Below, piece by piece: positions 46,667-56,891 of a DNA stretch of 64,000 nucleotides; the first letter of the stretch is position 1, and each line of letters begins with the position of its first letter. Source of the DNA: Pseudomonas sp. CC120222-01a. GTDB taxonomy: Bacteria; Pseudomonadota; Gammaproteobacteria; Pseudomonadales; Pseudomonadaceae. Location: assembly GCF_003097235.1 (NCBI RefSeq), contig NZ_QEQQ01000001.1, forward strand, positions 496,001 to 560,000. The letters run 5' to 3'. The notes under the pieces were generated by a model, which saw nothing but the letters and a program-made list of their open reading frames with translations, was not told the origin of the DNA and ran no database searches. The position numbers and the translations under genes were made by a program.

Positions 46667-48130
46667 ATGATCAAAAAGCTCCGCCCCCTCGTTCTCGCCG
46701 GCCTGCTGCTGCCGCTTGCATTGCCCAGCCAGGCTGCCGCCGTCAATACCTCGCTGCCGCCGAAAGTCCAACAGGCGCTCAAGGCCAACAAGCTTCAGGA
46801 CAGTGCACTGTCGCTGGTCATGCTGCCGCTGAACGGCCCAGGTTCAGCCACCGTGTTCAACGCCGATGTATCGGTCAACCCGGCCTCGACCATGAAGCTG
46901 GTCACCACTTACGCCGCCCTCGAACTGCTCGGCCCCACCTTCCAGTGGAAAACCGAGTTCTACACCGACGGCACCCTGAGCAACGGCGTGCTCAATGGCA
47001 ACCTGTACCTCAAGGGCGGCGGCGACCCCAAGCTGAACATGGAAAAACTCTGGTTGCTGATGCGTGACCTGCGCGCCAATGGCGTACGCACCGTTACCGG
47101 CGACCTGGTGCTGGACCGCAGCCACTTCGTGCAGCCCAACCTGCCGCAGTTCGACGATGACGGCGGCGACGTCAACAAGCCGTTCCTGGTCAAGCCAGAC
47201 TCGCTGATGATCAATCTCAAGGCCCTGCGCTTCGTTACCCGCAACGACGGCGGCAAGGTCACCGTCGCGGTCGAGCCACCAATCGCCAGCATCCGCATCG
47301 ACAACCAGGTCAAGGCCGTGGCCTCTAAGCAGTGCACCGGCGACGTACGCTACAACCCGGTGCCGCAACCCGACGGCATCAGCGTGACTGTCACCGGCCA
47401 GTTGGGCGATGGCTGCAACTCGCAGACCTACCTGTCGCTGCTTGACCACCCGACCTACGCTGCCGGCGCCGTACGGGCCATCTGGAACGAGCTGGGTGGC
47501 AGCATCCAGGGTCGGGACCGCATCGAGAACGTGCCGAAAAGCGCTCGCCTACTGGCCCGGGCCTTCTCGCCCGACCTGGTGGAAGTGATCCGCGACATCA
47601 ACAAGTACAGCAACAACACCATGGCCCAGCAGCTGTTCCTGAGCATTGGTGCACAGTTCCGCACCGACGCCGACGGCGACGACGCCCGGGCCGCGCAGCG
47701 CGTGGTGCGCCAGTGGCTGGCCAAGAAAGGCATCACCGCGCCGCACCTGGTGATGGAGAACGGTTCCGGTCTGTCGCGTGCCGAGCGGGTCAGCACCCGC
47801 GAGATGGCGGCACTGCTGCAAGCGGCGTGGAACAGCCCGTACGCCGCCGAGTTCATGAGCTCGATGCCACTGGTGGGAATGGATGGCACCATGCGCAAAC
47901 GCCTGAAGCGCACCGCCATGGCCGGCGAAGGGCACATCAAGACCGGCACCCTCAACACCGTACGGGCGATCGCCGGCTTCAGCCGCGACAGCAACGGCAA
48001 TACCTGGGCGGTGGCGGCGATCCTCAATGATCCGAAGCCCTGGGGTGCCTCGCAGGTGCTCGACCAGGTGCTACTGGACCTGTATCGCCAGCCGAAGCTG
48101 AACAACAGCACAACTGCAGCCGCTCAATGA
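46667..48130 (+). CDS. dacB: D-alanyl-D-alanine carboxypeptidase/endopeptidase PBP4
   Basis: Low-molecular-mass penicillin-binding protein that trims or cuts peptidoglycan peptides in the periplasm. 487 residues: signal peptide (1-24, cut after SQAA), SxxK motif in NPASTMKLVTTYAAL (S74), SxN in KYSNNTMAQQ, KTG in GHIKTGTLNTVRA. The large insertion between SxxK and SxN (about 100-300) is typical for PBP4/DacB. Its loss raises AmpC beta-lactamase in P. aeruginosa. The ATG at 46667 precedes the signal peptide. Confidence 0.93.
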   Translation: MIKKLRPLVLAGLLLPLALPSQAAAVNTSLPPKVQQALKANKLQDSALSLVMLPLNGPGSATVFNADVSVNPASTMKLVTTYAALELLGPTFQWKTEFYTDGTLSNGVLNGNLYLKGGGDPKLNMEKLWLLMRDLRANGVRTVTGDLVLDRSHFVQPNLPQFDDDGGDVNKPFLVKPDSLMINLKALRFVTRNDGGKVTVAVEPPIASIRIDNQVKAVASKQCTGDVRYNPVPQPDGISVTVTGQLGDGCNSQTYLSLLDHPTYAAGAVRAIWNELGGSIQGRDRIENVPKSARLLARAFSPDLVEVIRDINKYSNNTMAQQLFLSIGAQFRTDADGDDARAAQRVVRQWLAKKGITAPHLVMENGSGLSRAERVSTREMAALLQAAWNSPYAAEFMSSMPLVGMDGTMRKRLKRTAMAGEGHIKTGTLNTVRAIAGFSRDSNGNTWAVAAILNDPKPWGASQVLDQVLLDLYRQPKLNNSTTAAAQ

Positions 48131-48147
48131 TGCTTCGATAACCTGTT

Positions 48148-48228
48148 CCGGCCTCTTCGCGGGGCAAGCCCGCTCCTACAAGACTGTGGTAAACCTGTAG
48201 GAGCGGGCTTGTCCCGCGAAGAGGCCGG
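48148..48228. repeat. Mirror-image REP pair
   Basis: Arms 48148-48180 and 48196-48228, 33 bp each with one or two differences, spacer 15 bp; contains CCGGCCTCTTCGCGGG as in the palindrome at 2139. Between the convergent dacB and diguanylate cyclase genes. Confidence 0.88.
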
Positions 48229-48236
48229 GGCAGGCA

Positions 48237-50630
48237 TCAGGCCAGTTCTGACTCTACCCGGTCCCGGCCGGCCTGCTTGGCCGCATACAGCCCGGCATCC
48301 GCCCGCAGCAGCAAGGCATCCGCCCCCTCCCCCTGCCGCCACCCGGCCACGCCAAAGCTCGCAGTTACCTTGCCGACCCCTTCGACCGGCACGCTGCGTA
48401 AGCATTGCCACAATTCCATGGCCAGCATCCGCGCCTGCTCGGCATTACTGCCCGGGCACAGCACCATGAACTCCTCCCCACCCAGTCGGCAGAACACATC
48501 GGTGCGGCGCAAGCGCTGACCAATCCGCTGGCACAAACTGCGCAGCACATGGTCACCCACGGCGTGGCCGTATTGATCGTTGATCCGTTTGAAATGGTCG
48601 ATGTCGAGCATGATTACCGCCAGGTCCAGCTCATCACGCTGGGCGCGGTCCAGTTCGACCTTCAGCCGTTCCTGGAAATAGCGGCGGTTATGAATACCGG
48701 TCAGCGCATCGGTCACCGACAGCGCCCGCAACTCTTCCTCCACCCCTTTGAGGTCCGAGATATCGGTCAGGTAGCCATGCCATAGCGTGCAGCCATTTTC
48801 GCCGACCTCCGGCGTTGCCTCGCCGCGCACCCAACGCAACCCGGCACGCGGCAAGCGCACCCGGTACTCTTCACGCCATGGTGAAAGGTGTTCGGCGGAA
48901 TAACGCACCGAACGGCGCACCCGTTCCAGGTCATCAGGGTGAATGCGTTCGAATACCGCCGTGGCATCCTCGCGCAGCACCTGCAAGTCGACCTCGTAGA
49001 TGTCGAACAACCCTTGGCTGGCATAGGGGAAACATGAGTGGCCATCGGCATCCAGCTGGTATTGATAGATGCCGCCCGGCACTTCCGCGCTGAGTTTCTC
49101 CAGCAAGCGGTCACGCAGGGCCAAGGCCTCGTGCACGCGGCGCCGCTCGGTGACATCGATGCAGATCGCCAGGTAGCCGACCCAGAGCCCCTGCTCATCG
49201 AGCACGGCAGTCACCAGCATGTTGGCCAGCAAATGGCTGCCATCCTTGCGCACCAAGGTCCACTCGCCCGGTTCGCCGCCACTGTCCTGGATGGTCTCGG
49301 CGAACATCGCCTGGCCTCCGGCGATATGCCGCCCATAGCGCAGGCTCAAGGCATGGGCACGCTGGCTGAGCTCTTCAGGCATCACCAGGTCTTCCAGCTG
49401 CAGGTGCCCAATGGCCTCGCTGGCCGAGTAGCCCAACATGCGTTCAGCACCGGCGTTGAAGGTGCTGACCTCGCCCTTGAGGCTGGTCGCGATGATGGCC
49501 ACCTGAGTTGCGGCATCCAGTACGCTGCGCAACTGGTTGTGGGTCTCACGCAACGATTGCTCGCTGACCCGCAGCTGCGCCGTACGCTGCTCGACCAGGG
49601 TCAAGGCACGCTGGCGCTGGCTGAACAGGTTGTACAGCAGCGCGCTCAGCAGCAGGCTCAGCAAACCGCCGAGCAGCCCCACGGCCAACGCGGCGGCGGA
49701 CTGGTTGGCCTGCATGAATGCCTGGCTCGGGCGAATGTCGAGCTGGAAGTGGTGGTCGGCCAGGTGCAGCAACTGCGTGCTGACCAAGGCCTGTGCCGCC
49801 ACCGGGTTCTGCGAATCGAACAACACTTCATGGCCATTGCGCCCGCTCGGGTCGATGATGCGCACCACCAGGTTGTCATCCGCAGCGACCGGCAGGCCCT
49901 CAGTGACCAACTGGCGCATGTTCAGCAAGGCCATGACATAACCCGCGGGGGGACCATCCGGCCGTGCATCGGAGAACACGGGTGCGACCATCAGCAACCC
50001 GCGGGCAAGCTCGGGGGCAATGTTGAGCATGTCCAGCGGCTCGGAAACCGCCATGCTGGCTGGCTGCAGTGCCCGCTCCAAGGTCTGCTCGCGGGCCGGC
50101 TGGCTGCGCAGGTCGAGGCCGTAGGGTTGTCCCTGCATGAGCTCGGCCTGGGTATAGAGCACCGGGTAGTAATAGGCACGCGGAGGCGAAGGGTGCCAGT
50201 TACCGGCGCCATCCACCTCGCGGATCAGGTAATCCTGCCCCAACCAGGCACTGGCCTGGCGCTCGAACTCGCGCCGCTGCCCAGCCTCGACCCGCGGTGC
50301 CCAGGAATAGGCCTGGGTCCGCTGCAGCAGGGGCCGGGCGTAGCCATCGAACTCGCTCGGGGTGATTTCGTTGGAGTAGCTGAAGAAGCGCCGCAAGCCA
50401 TCCAGGCGTTGCTCCTGGTCGTCGAAACGCTCGGCGATGCGGCTATGTCGCTCGCTGGCCAGCAGTTCGAAGCGCTGGCGCAACTGCTGCTTGTAGAACG
50501 CTTGCGCGGCCAGCGCCAAGCCGGCCGACAGCAGGACGCCAGCCACCAACGCGACCAGCGCCACCGCCCAGGCAGCCATCGCCTCGCTGCACAGGCCCAG
50601 CACCTTCGCACGCACGCCCCACTTCGACAT
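48237..50630 (-). CDS. Membrane diguanylate cyclase with CHASE and PAS domains
   Basis: Makes c-di-GMP from two GTP. 797 residues: membrane helix (about 18-45), periplasmic CHASE domain (about 80-290, EFDGYARPLLQRTQAYSWAP), second membrane helix (about 310-335), two PAS domains (about 365-490 and 505-620) and a C-terminal GGDEF domain. The active site is RLGGEEFMVL; an intact inhibitory site RxxD (RRTD) lies five residues before it, so product inhibition is expected. No EAL domain. CHASE domains often sense cytokinin-like or other small molecules; the ligand is unknown. Confidence 0.92.
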   Translation of the reverse strand: MSKWGVRAKVLGLCSEAMAAWAVALVALVAGVLLSAGLALAAQAFYKQQLRQRFELLASERHSRIAERFDDQEQRLDGLRRFFSYSNEITPSEFDGYARPLLQRTQAYSWAPRVEAGQRREFERQASAWLGQDYLIREVDGAGNWHPSPPRAYYYPVLYTQAELMQGQPYGLDLRSQPAREQTLERALQPASMAVSEPLDMLNIAPELARGLLMVAPVFSDARPDGPPAGYVMALLNMRQLVTEGLPVAADDNLVVRIIDPSGRNGHEVLFDSQNPVAAQALVSTQLLHLADHHFQLDIRPSQAFMQANQSAAALAVGLLGGLLSLLLSALLYNLFSQRQRALTLVEQRTAQLRVSEQSLRETHNQLRSVLDAATQVAIIATSLKGEVSTFNAGAERMLGYSASEAIGHLQLEDLVMPEELSQRAHALSLRYGRHIAGGQAMFAETIQDSGGEPGEWTLVRKDGSHLLANMLVTAVLDEQGLWVGYLAICIDVTERRRVHEALALRDRLLEKLSAEVPGGIYQYQLDADGHSCFPYASQGLFDIYEVDLQVLREDATAVFERIHPDDLERVRRSVRYSAEHLSPWREEYRVRLPRAGLRWVRGEATPEVGENGCTLWHGYLTDISDLKGVEEELRALSVTDALTGIHNRRYFQERLKVELDRAQRDELDLAVIMLDIDHFKRINDQYGHAVGDHVLRSLCQRIGQRLRRTDVFCRLGGEEFMVLCPGSNAEQARMLAMELWQCLRSVPVEGVGKVTASFGVAGWRQGEGADALLLRADAGLYAAKQAGRDRVESELA

Positions 50631-50724
50631 AGATCGATCTCATCACGTCAGCGTCCTGCGAATTCTCTGGCCCTGTGCTGAGTTATAGCTATTGGCCATT
50701 AGGCACGCAATGCGCCTCGTCGAA

Positions 50725-52917
50725 TTAACGCAATTGCAGGCGCCAGGCGCGGTGAATGCGGTTGTTGCGGGCGAAGTCCGGGTCCAGGGTCTGGGCGCTG
50801 ATTTCCTCCACCGCATAGCGCGTGCTCACATGCTCATCGAGCTGGAACTTGCGGAAGTTGTTGGAGAAATACAGCACGCCACCCGGTGCCAGGCGAGCCA
50901 TGGCCAGGTCGAGCAGTTGCACATGGTCGCGCTGGACGTCGAATACCCCTTCCATGCGTTTGGAGTTGGAGAAGGTCGGCGGGTCGATGAAGATCAGGTC
51001 GTAACTGTCGCGATTGGCTTCCAGCCAGGCCATGACATCGCCCTGCTCCAGGCGGTTACGCTCGGAGAAGCCGTTCAACGAAAGGTTGCGCCGCGCCCAG
51101 TCCAGGTAGGTTTTCGACAGGTCGACGCTGGTGGTGCTGCGTGCACCGCCTTTGGCCGCGTGCACGGTGGCCGTGGCGGTGTAGCAGAACAGGTTGAGGA
51201 AGCGCTTGCCGTTGGCCTCACGCTGGATGCGCATGCGCATCGGGCGGTGGTCGAGGAACAAACCGGTGTCGAGGTAGTCGGTGAGGTTGACCAGCAGCTT
51301 GACGCCGCCTTCGTTCACTTCCTGGAAGCGACCTTCGGTGGCCTGGCGCTCGTACTGGCGAGTACCGCTCTGGCGCTCGCGACGCTTGAGCACCACACGC
51401 TGCGGGTCGATGTTCAGGGCCTGGGGGATCGCCGCCAGGGCATCGAGCAGGCGTGCCTGGGCCTTGTCCGGGTCGATCGAGCGCGGGGCTGCGTATTCCT
51501 GCACATGTACCCAGTCCTGGTAGAGGTCAACTGCCAAGGCATACTCCGGCATGTCGGCATCGTACAAGCGGTAGCAGTCAACTTGCTCACGGCGGGCCCA
51601 CTTGCCAAGCTGCTTGAGGTTCTTCTGCAGGCGGTTGGCGAACATCTGCGCGCCTTCCGACAGGCGTGCCGGCTCGCTGGCAACCGCCGCTGGGCGGCGG
51701 ACCTCGCCATTGTCGGCCTGGGCCTCGCGGCGCTCGCCGGTGACGAACTGGTCAGGCTGGACCTTGAACAGCAACAGCTTGCACGGCAACGCGCCGTTCC
51801 AGAAGGCATATTGCTTGTGGCTGCGGATGCCCATGCGCTTGCCCAACTCCGGTGCGCCGGTGAACACCGCCGCTTCCCAGCCCATGCAGGCCTGGCGCAG
51901 GCGCTCGCCAAAGTTCTGGTAGAGGTACAACAGGCTGGCCTCGTCACCCAGGCGCTCGCCGTATGGCGGGTTGCTGATGACCAGGCCTTTCTGGTTCTGG
52001 TCCGGGCGTGGCTCGAAGGTGCTGACTTCACCTTGATAGATCTTCACCCAGTCGCCCAGGCCGGCACGCTCGACGTTATTGCGCCCCGGCTGGATCAGCC
52101 GTGGGTCGGCTTCGTAGCCGCGAATCCACAGTGGCGGCTTGGCCAGGCCCGCTTGCGCGCGGGCCAGGCCCTCTTCGTGAACCTTGCGCCAGGTGGCCGG
52201 CACATGGCCGAGCCAGGCACTGAAGCCCCAGCGTTCACGCTTGAGGTTGGGCGCAATATCGGCGGCGATCATCGCCGCCTCCACCAGGAAGGTACCGACA
52301 CCGCACATCGGGTCGGCCAGGGCGCCACCTTCGGCAGCAATGCGCGGCCAGCCGGCGCGGATCAGCACCGCAGCCGCGAGGTTTTCCTTCAGCGGCGCAG
52401 CGCCTTGCTGCAGGCGATAACCGCGCTGGTGCAGGCTATGGCCGGACAGGTCGAGCGAGAGGATCGCCTCGCCACGGTCCAGGCGCAGGTGCACGCGCAC
52501 ATCCGGGTCGACCTTTTCCACCGACGGGCGCAGGCCCTCACGGTTGCGCAGCTTGTCGACGATCGCGTCCTTGACCTTGAGCGCACCGAAATGGGTGTTG
52601 TCGATGCCCGAGCCATGGCCGCTGAATTCCACTGCCAGGGTACCGTCGGCAGCCAGGTGGTCAGCCCAGTCGACGGCGTGCACGCCATCGTAGAGGTCGT
52701 CGGCGTTCTTCATCGAGAAGCGCTTGAGCACCAGCAACACGCGGTTGGCCAGGCGCGACCAGAGGCACAGGCGGTAGGCGGTTTCCATGTCGGCGGCGCC
52801 GCGAATGGCCGAGGTGTGCTCACGCACATCATCGAGGCCGAGGCCTCGGGCCTCTTCGGCAAGCAGGCCTTCCAGGCCTTTGGGGCAGGTGAGATAGAGT
52901 TCGAAACGGTCCGACAT
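50725..52917 (-). CDS. rlmL: Bifunctional 23S rRNA methyltransferase RlmKL
   Basis: Methylates G2445 (N2) and G2069 (N7) of 23S rRNA. 730 residues: THUMP domain (about 45-155), N-terminal RlmL methyltransferase (MCGVGTFLVEAAMIAADIAP, SNPPYGERLGDE) and C-terminal RlmK methyltransferase (FLNLFCYTATATVHAAKGGA, IFIDPPTFSNSKRM). E. coli RlmL has the same fused form. The ATG at 52917 gives the usual start MSDRFELYLTCPKGLE. Confidence 0.94.
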   Translation of the reverse strand: MSDRFELYLTCPKGLEGLLAEEARGLGLDDVREHTSAIRGAADMETAYRLCLWSRLANRVLLVLKRFSMKNADDLYDGVHAVDWADHLAADGTLAVEFSGHGSGIDNTHFGALKVKDAIVDKLRNREGLRPSVEKVDPDVRVHLRLDRGEAILSLDLSGHSLHQRGYRLQQGAAPLKENLAAAVLIRAGWPRIAAEGGALADPMCGVGTFLVEAAMIAADIAPNLKRERWGFSAWLGHVPATWRKVHEEGLARAQAGLAKPPLWIRGYEADPRLIQPGRNNVERAGLGDWVKIYQGEVSTFEPRPDQNQKGLVISNPPYGERLGDEASLLYLYQNFGERLRQACMGWEAAVFTGAPELGKRMGIRSHKQYAFWNGALPCKLLLFKVQPDQFVTGERREAQADNGEVRRPAAVASEPARLSEGAQMFANRLQKNLKQLGKWARREQVDCYRLYDADMPEYALAVDLYQDWVHVQEYAAPRSIDPDKAQARLLDALAAIPQALNIDPQRVVLKRRERQSGTRQYERQATEGRFQEVNEGGVKLLVNLTDYLDTGLFLDHRPMRMRIQREANGKRFLNLFCYTATATVHAAKGGARSTTSVDLSKTYLDWARRNLSLNGFSERNRLEQGDVMAWLEANRDSYDLIFIDPPTFSNSKRMEGVFDVQRDHVQLLDLAMARLAPGGVLYFSNNFRKFQLDEHVSTRYAVEEISAQTLDPDFARNNRIHRAWRLQLR

Positions 52918-53480
52918 GAGTATTCCAGCGCCTTGGGCTATGTAAGTGACGAGGCGACGCATCGCCTTGCCGATGTTTGCCCGAACGCCCTTCCAGCAAG
53001 CGTCCGAGTGGCCTTCCCCGCTGCATCAGCGCAGCTGGGGGGCCGGGCCGCCTGATCGATCCGCTGCTCGCCAGGGGGCAAAAACAGCTTAGATCATCAG
53101 GCAGTACCAATAATTTCCGTCGACGTCGGGGTACGTGTGACCCTTCGTCGCATTACCAAATATTTCTGTCATCCCGGCGCAACGCTGGCGAAATGACGTC
53201 AAGGTTCGGCAAACCCCGATCATAGCGGGCTCAACGTCAAACAAGGTTGAGTCGCATTTATTTACTTATCCCCTCACCCTTGGAAAGGTTACGTGCTTAT
53301 GACAAATCGATCATTCACACGGTGACCTGCATTCGATAGAACTGGTCTCAGGCCGCTTCGCAACGAGGCGGCACCTTCAGCTCGCCACGCCGGCAGCGAG
53401 CGCAAAACCGGCAGAAAGACTCTGCCCGGCCTCGGAGAGGCCGACGGGACATTACAGTCAACAAGTGAGGGCAACACCCT
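52918..53480. other. Divergent intergenic region rlmKL / rmf
   Basis: 563 bp. The rmf gene probably has a long leader here, since the part closest to it (53380-53470) has stretches able to pair (for example GGCCTCGGAGAGGCC near 53429-53443). No tRNA, riboswitch or small gene was recognised. Confidence 0.45.
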
Positions 53481-53696
53481 ATGAGAAGACTTAAGCGTGA
53501 TCCGTTGGAAAGAGCATATTCACGTGGCTACCAATACGGGGTCACCGGCAAATCCCGCGAACTTTGCCCCTTTACTCTTCCTTCAGTTCGCCAAGCCTGG
53601 ATCAACGGCTGGCGCGAAGGTCGCGGCGATAACTGGGACGGAATGACTGGCACCGCTGGCATCCATAGACTCAACGAAAATCACGCCGTTGGCTGA
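53481..53696 (+). CDS. rmf: Ribosome modulation factor
   Basis: 71 residues; binds 70S ribosomes in stationary phase and causes their dimerisation to inactive 100S particles. Strong family signature: RDPLERAYSRGYQYGVTGKS and RQAWINGWREGRGDNWDGM. A GAGG element lies about 10 bases before the ATG. A strong terminator follows. Confidence 0.96.
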   Translation: MRRLKRDPLERAYSRGYQYGVTGKSRELCPFTLPSVRQAWINGWREGRGDNWDGMTGTAGIHRLNENHAVG

Positions 53697-53757
53697 ACGA
53701 GGACACTGAATTCGAGTTACCATGCGCGCCCTATCCGGGCGGCGGGCTTCGGCCCAG

Positions 53758-53782
53758 GGGCCCCTTGAAGGGGCCCTTTTTT
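53758..53782 (+). terminator. Intrinsic terminator of rmf
   Basis: GGGCCCC, loop TTGAA, GGGGCCC and six T. Lies between the convergent rmf and pyrD. Confidence 0.9.
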
Positions 53783-53792
53783 ATGCCCGCCT

Positions 53793-54818
53793 TCAGGCCT
53801 TGGGCATTGCCGCGATCGCATCCACCGCTTCACGGATCAGCGCTGGGCCTTTATAGATGAAGCCCGAGTAAATCTGCACCAGGCTCGCACCCGCAGCGAT
53901 CTTCTCTGCCGCATGGCGGCCTTCGGTAATGCCACCGGCGGCGATGATCGGCAGCTTGCCACCCAGCTCGCCCGCCAGCACCTTCACAATGTGCGTGCTC
54001 TTCTCCAGCACGGGCGCGCCCGACAGACCGCCGGCCTCGCCACCATGCTCCAGCCCTTCGACACCTTCGCGACCCAGGGTGGTGTTGGTGGCAATCACCG
54101 CATCCATCCCAGACTCCATCAGCGCGCTGGCGACCAGTGCGGTTTCCTCGTCGCTCATGTCTGGAGCGATCTTGATCGCCAGCGGCACGCGCTTGCCATG
54201 CTCGGCCGCCAGTTGCTCACGGCGCTCGGCCAGGGCATCGAGCAGCTGCTTGAGCGAGTCGCCGAACTGCAGGCTGCGCAGGCCCGGGGTGTTCGGCGAG
54301 CTGACGTTGACGGTGATATAGCTGGCTTCGGTATAGACCTTGTTCAGGCAGATCAGGTAGTCGTCGACCGCCCGCTCGACCGGGGTATCGAAGTTCTTGC
54401 CGATGTTGATGCCCAACACGCCGTCATAACGCGAAGCCCGCACCCGCTCGAGCAGGTGATCGACGCCCAGGTTGTTGAAGCCCATGCGGTTGATGATTGC
54501 CGTCGCCTGCGGCAGGCGGAACAACCGTGGCTTGGGGTTGCCCGGCTGCGGACGCGGGGTCACGGTGCCGATCTCGACGAAGCCGAAGCCCAGCTGGGCA
54601 AAGCCGTCGATGGCCGCGCCGTTCTTGTCCAGGCCCGCCGCCAGCCCCACCGGGTTGGCGAAGTTCAAGCCCATCACGGTCACCGGCAACGCGGCCGGCT
54701 GCTTGCACAGCACGCCGTTGAGCCCAAGCCGGCCACCGGCGCCGATCAGGTCCAGGGACAGGTCATGGGAGGTTTCCGGGGAAAGCTTGAACAGCAGCTG
54801 GCGGGCCAGGGTATACAT
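53793..54818 (-). CDS. pyrD: Dihydroorotate dehydrogenase (quinone), class 2
   Basis: Fourth step of pyrimidine synthesis: oxidises dihydroorotate, passing electrons via FMN to ubiquinone at the membrane. 341 residues. Class 2 marks: N-terminal helical quinone-binding segment ([20 protein letters not shown]), [13 protein letters not shown], catalytic Ser in [14 protein letters not shown], and C-terminal FMN-phosphate site [11 protein letters not shown]. The ATG at 54818 matches this helix; the frame extends 64 codons upstream without support. Confidence 0.95.
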   Translation of the reverse strand: MYTLARQLLFKLSPETSHDLSLDLIGAGGRLGLNGVLCKQPAALPVTVMGLNFANPVGLAAGLDKNGAAIDGFAQLGFGFVEIGTVTPRPQPGNPKPRLFRLPQATAIINRMGFNNLGVDHLLERVRASRYDGVLGINIGKNFDTPVERAVDDYLICLNKVYTEASYITVNVSSPNTPGLRSLQFGDSLKQLLDALAERREQLAAEHGKRVPLAIKIAPDMSDEETALVASALMESGMDAVIATNTTLGREGVEGLEHGGEAGGLSGAPVLEKSTHIVKVLAGELGGKLPIIAAGGITEGRHAAEKIAAGASLVQIYSGFIYKGPALIREAVDAIAAMPKA

Positions 54819-54945
54819 GGGCGGGCAAGGCTCGGGGTGAGTGAGGCAGCGATTATAGCCAGCGCGCGCCCGGCATGACAGGGGCTTGGCACATGGGTTG
54901 CTACTTCCCCTGCCAACAGCCTCTTCAGTACAGGCGAGAACCTTC

Positions 54946-56148
54946 GTGAATACAGCACCTCTGGCCTGGGTAACCGGCAGCGACGCGCCGGAAAAACCCA
55001 GCCTCAACATCGGCTACATGGCCCTGACCGATTGCGCCTCGGTGGTGGTCGCCGCCACCCAGGGCTTCGCCCAGCAGCACGGCCTGACCCTGAATCTCAA
55101 ACGCCAGGGCTCCTGGGCCGGCCTGCGCGACAAGCTGGCCAGCGGCGAACTGGATGCCGCCCATTGCCTGTACGGCCTGGTCTACGCCGTGCATCTGGGC
55201 ATCGGCGGTGTGCCGGCCAGCGACATGGCAGTGCTCATGGGGCTGAACCAGAATGCCCAGGCCATCAACCTGTCGCCGGCCCTGCAGCGCAAGGGCGTGA
55301 CCAGCCCTGAGGCACTGGCGCAACAGGTGCACCAGCATGGCGCACGGCTGACCTTCGCCCAGACCTTCCCCACCGGCACCCACGCCATGTGGCTGTATTA
55401 CTGGCTGGCCAGCCAGGGCATCCACCCGCTGCACGACGTCACCAGCGTGGTAGTGCCTCCGGCCCAGATGGCGGCGCATATCCAGGCCGGGCGCATCGAC
55501 GGCTTCTGCGTCGGCGAGCCTTGGGCCGCCGCCGCCGTCAGCCAGGGCCAGGGCTTCACCCTGGCCACCAGCCAATCGATCTGGCCCGATCACCCGGAGA
55601 AGGTACTGGCCAGCACCCGCACCTTCGTCGAGCACTACCCCAACAGCGCACGCGCACTGATCAAGGCGATACTCGCTGCCAGCCAGTTCATCGAACAGAG
55701 CCCGCAGAACCTGCGCAGCACCGCGCAACTGCTCAGCGGCAGCGCCTACCTCGACACACCGCTCGAGAACGTCGAGCCGCGCCTGCTGGGTAACTATCAG
55801 GACGGCCTGGGCAACGCCTGGCACGACCGCCACGCCCTGCGCCTGTTCGACCAAGGCCGCGCCAACCTGCCTTACCTGTCGGACGGCATGTGGTTCATGA
55901 CCCAATTCCGCCGCTGGGGCCTGCTGCGCGACGACCCCGACTACCTCGGCGTGGCTCGCCAGGTGCAGCAATTGCAGCTGTACCGAGAGGCCGCTGAAGC
56001 TCTCGGCGTGCCCTGCCCTGCGTCGGCAATGCGCAGCAGCTTGCTGATCGACGGTACACGCTGGGACGGCAGCGATCCGTATGCCTACGCCCGCAGTTTC
56101 CGCCTGCACGCCTTGGGCGAAATGCCCGATGCCCGGATCGGTCTGTGA
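54946..56148 (+). CDS. nasS: Nitrate-sensing regulator NasS (CmpA/NrtA-like)
   Basis: About 400 residues, with the fold of the nitrate/bicarbonate-binding proteins NrtA/CmpA, but without a signal peptide, as expected for cytoplasmic NasS. Visible are [40 protein letters not shown] and [19 protein letters not shown]. NasS holds NasT inactive and releases it when nitrate or nitrite binds. A GTG at 54946 is taken as start (weak GCGAGAA site upstream); an ATG 20 codons earlier is possible. nasT follows with about 11 bp between stop and start. Confidence 0.88.
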   Translation: MNTAPLAWVTGSDAPEKPSLNIGYMALTDCASVVVAATQGFAQQHGLTLNLKRQGSWAGLRDKLASGELDAAHCLYGLVYAVHLGIGGVPASDMAVLMGLNQNAQAINLSPALQRKGVTSPEALAQQVHQHGARLTFAQTFPTGTHAMWLYYWLASQGIHPLHDVTSVVVPPAQMAAHIQAGRIDGFCVGEPWAAAAVSQGQGFTLATSQSIWPDHPEKVLASTRTFVEHYPNSARALIKAILAASQFIEQSPQNLRSTAQLLSGSAYLDTPLENVEPRLLGNYQDGLGNAWHDRHALRLFDQGRANLPYLSDGMWFMTQFRRWGLLRDDPDYLGVARQVQQLQLYREAAEALGVPCPASAMRSSLLIDGTRWDGSDPYAYARSFRLHALGEMPDARIGL

Positions 56149-56159
56149 GGGCCATGGCC

Positions 56160-56735
56160 ATGCTGCGCATCTTGCTGATAGACGATACCCAGAAGAAGGT
56201 TGGCCGCCTCAAGGCCGCATTGCGTGAAGCGGGATTCGAAGTGATCGAGGCGCCAGACCTGACCATCGACCTGCCGGCCTGCGTCGAAACGGTGCGCCCG
56301 GACGTGGTGCTGATCGATACCGACTCACCCGACCGCGACGTGATGGAACAGGTGGTCCTGGTCAGTCGCGACCAGCCACGGCCAATTGTGCTGTTCACCG
56401 ACGAGCATGATCCGGCGGTGATGCGCCAGGCGATCCAGGCCGGGGTCAGCGCCTACATCGTCGAAGGCATCCATGCGGCGCGTCTGCAGCCCATTCTCGA
56501 TGTAGCCATGGCGCGCTTCGAGAGCGACCAGGCGCTCAAGGCCCAGCTGTTGGCGCGCGATCAGCAACTGGCCGAGCGCAAGCGCATCGAGCAGGCCAAG
56601 GGGCTGCTGATGAAGATGAAGGACTGCAACGAGGAACAGGCCTACACCCTGATGCGCCGGCAAGCCATGAGCCGACAGCAGAAGCTCATTCAGGTGGCCG
56701 AGCAGATCATTGCCATGCATGAAATGCTCGGCTGA
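56160..56735 (+). CDS. nasT: ANTAR antiterminator NasT
   Basis: About 191 residues: a receiver-like N-terminal domain (LRILLIDDTQKKVGRLKAAL; Asp in VVLIDTDSPDRD) and a C-terminal ANTAR RNA-binding domain (AERKRIEQAKGLLMKMKDCN, then AYTLMRRQAMSRQQKL). NasT binds a two-hairpin RNA and prevents termination in nitrate-assimilation leaders; exactly such a leader lies directly downstream. ATG codons at 56154 and 56160 are both possible; GAGGG at 56147-56151 has the better distance to the second. Confidence 0.92.
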   Translation: MLRILLIDDTQKKVGRLKAALREAGFEVIEAPDLTIDLPACVETVRPDVVLIDTDSPDRDVMEQVVLVSRDQPRPIVLFTDEHDPAVMRQAIQAGVSAYIVEGIHAARLQPILDVAMARFESDQALKAQLLARDQQLAERKRIEQAKGLLMKMKDCNEEQAYTLMRRQAMSRQQKLIQVAEQIIAMHEMLG

Positions 56736-56771
56736 TCGAGTTGGCCCAGCTCTTGCTGAAGATAGTTCACC

Positions 56772-56859
56772 GGTAGCCAACGGCGGTTGCCTCATAAAAC
56801 TCCCGACAAAGACGTCGCTCTCCCCTCCACGCCAGTGGACCGGGTAGCGGCGTCTTTTT
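56772..56859 (+). promoter_or_regulatory. NasT-responsive ANTAR leader (two hairpins plus terminator)
   Basis: First hairpin 56772-56791: stem GGTAGCC/GGTTGCC with G-U pairs, loop AACGGC. Second hairpin 56804-56817: stem CGAC/GTCG, loop AAAGAC. Both six-base loops have A at position 1 and G at position 4, the ANTAR-RNA rule; the linker is 12 nt. The second hairpin overlaps the left arm of a terminator (AAGACGTCGCT at 56809-56819 with AGCGGCGTCTT at 56846-56856, then T-run). So NasT binding and termination exclude each other. The transporter ATG follows 33 bp behind. Confidence 0.85.
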
Positions 56860-56891
56860 CGTTTCCGTTGCATTGCCGAGTGAGGTGTTCG

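Noticed and set aside
50692-53055. Antisense open frame of nearly 800 codons over rlmKL
   Set aside because: Shadow of the rlmKL codon bias; product is Val/Gln/Ala-rich without motifs.
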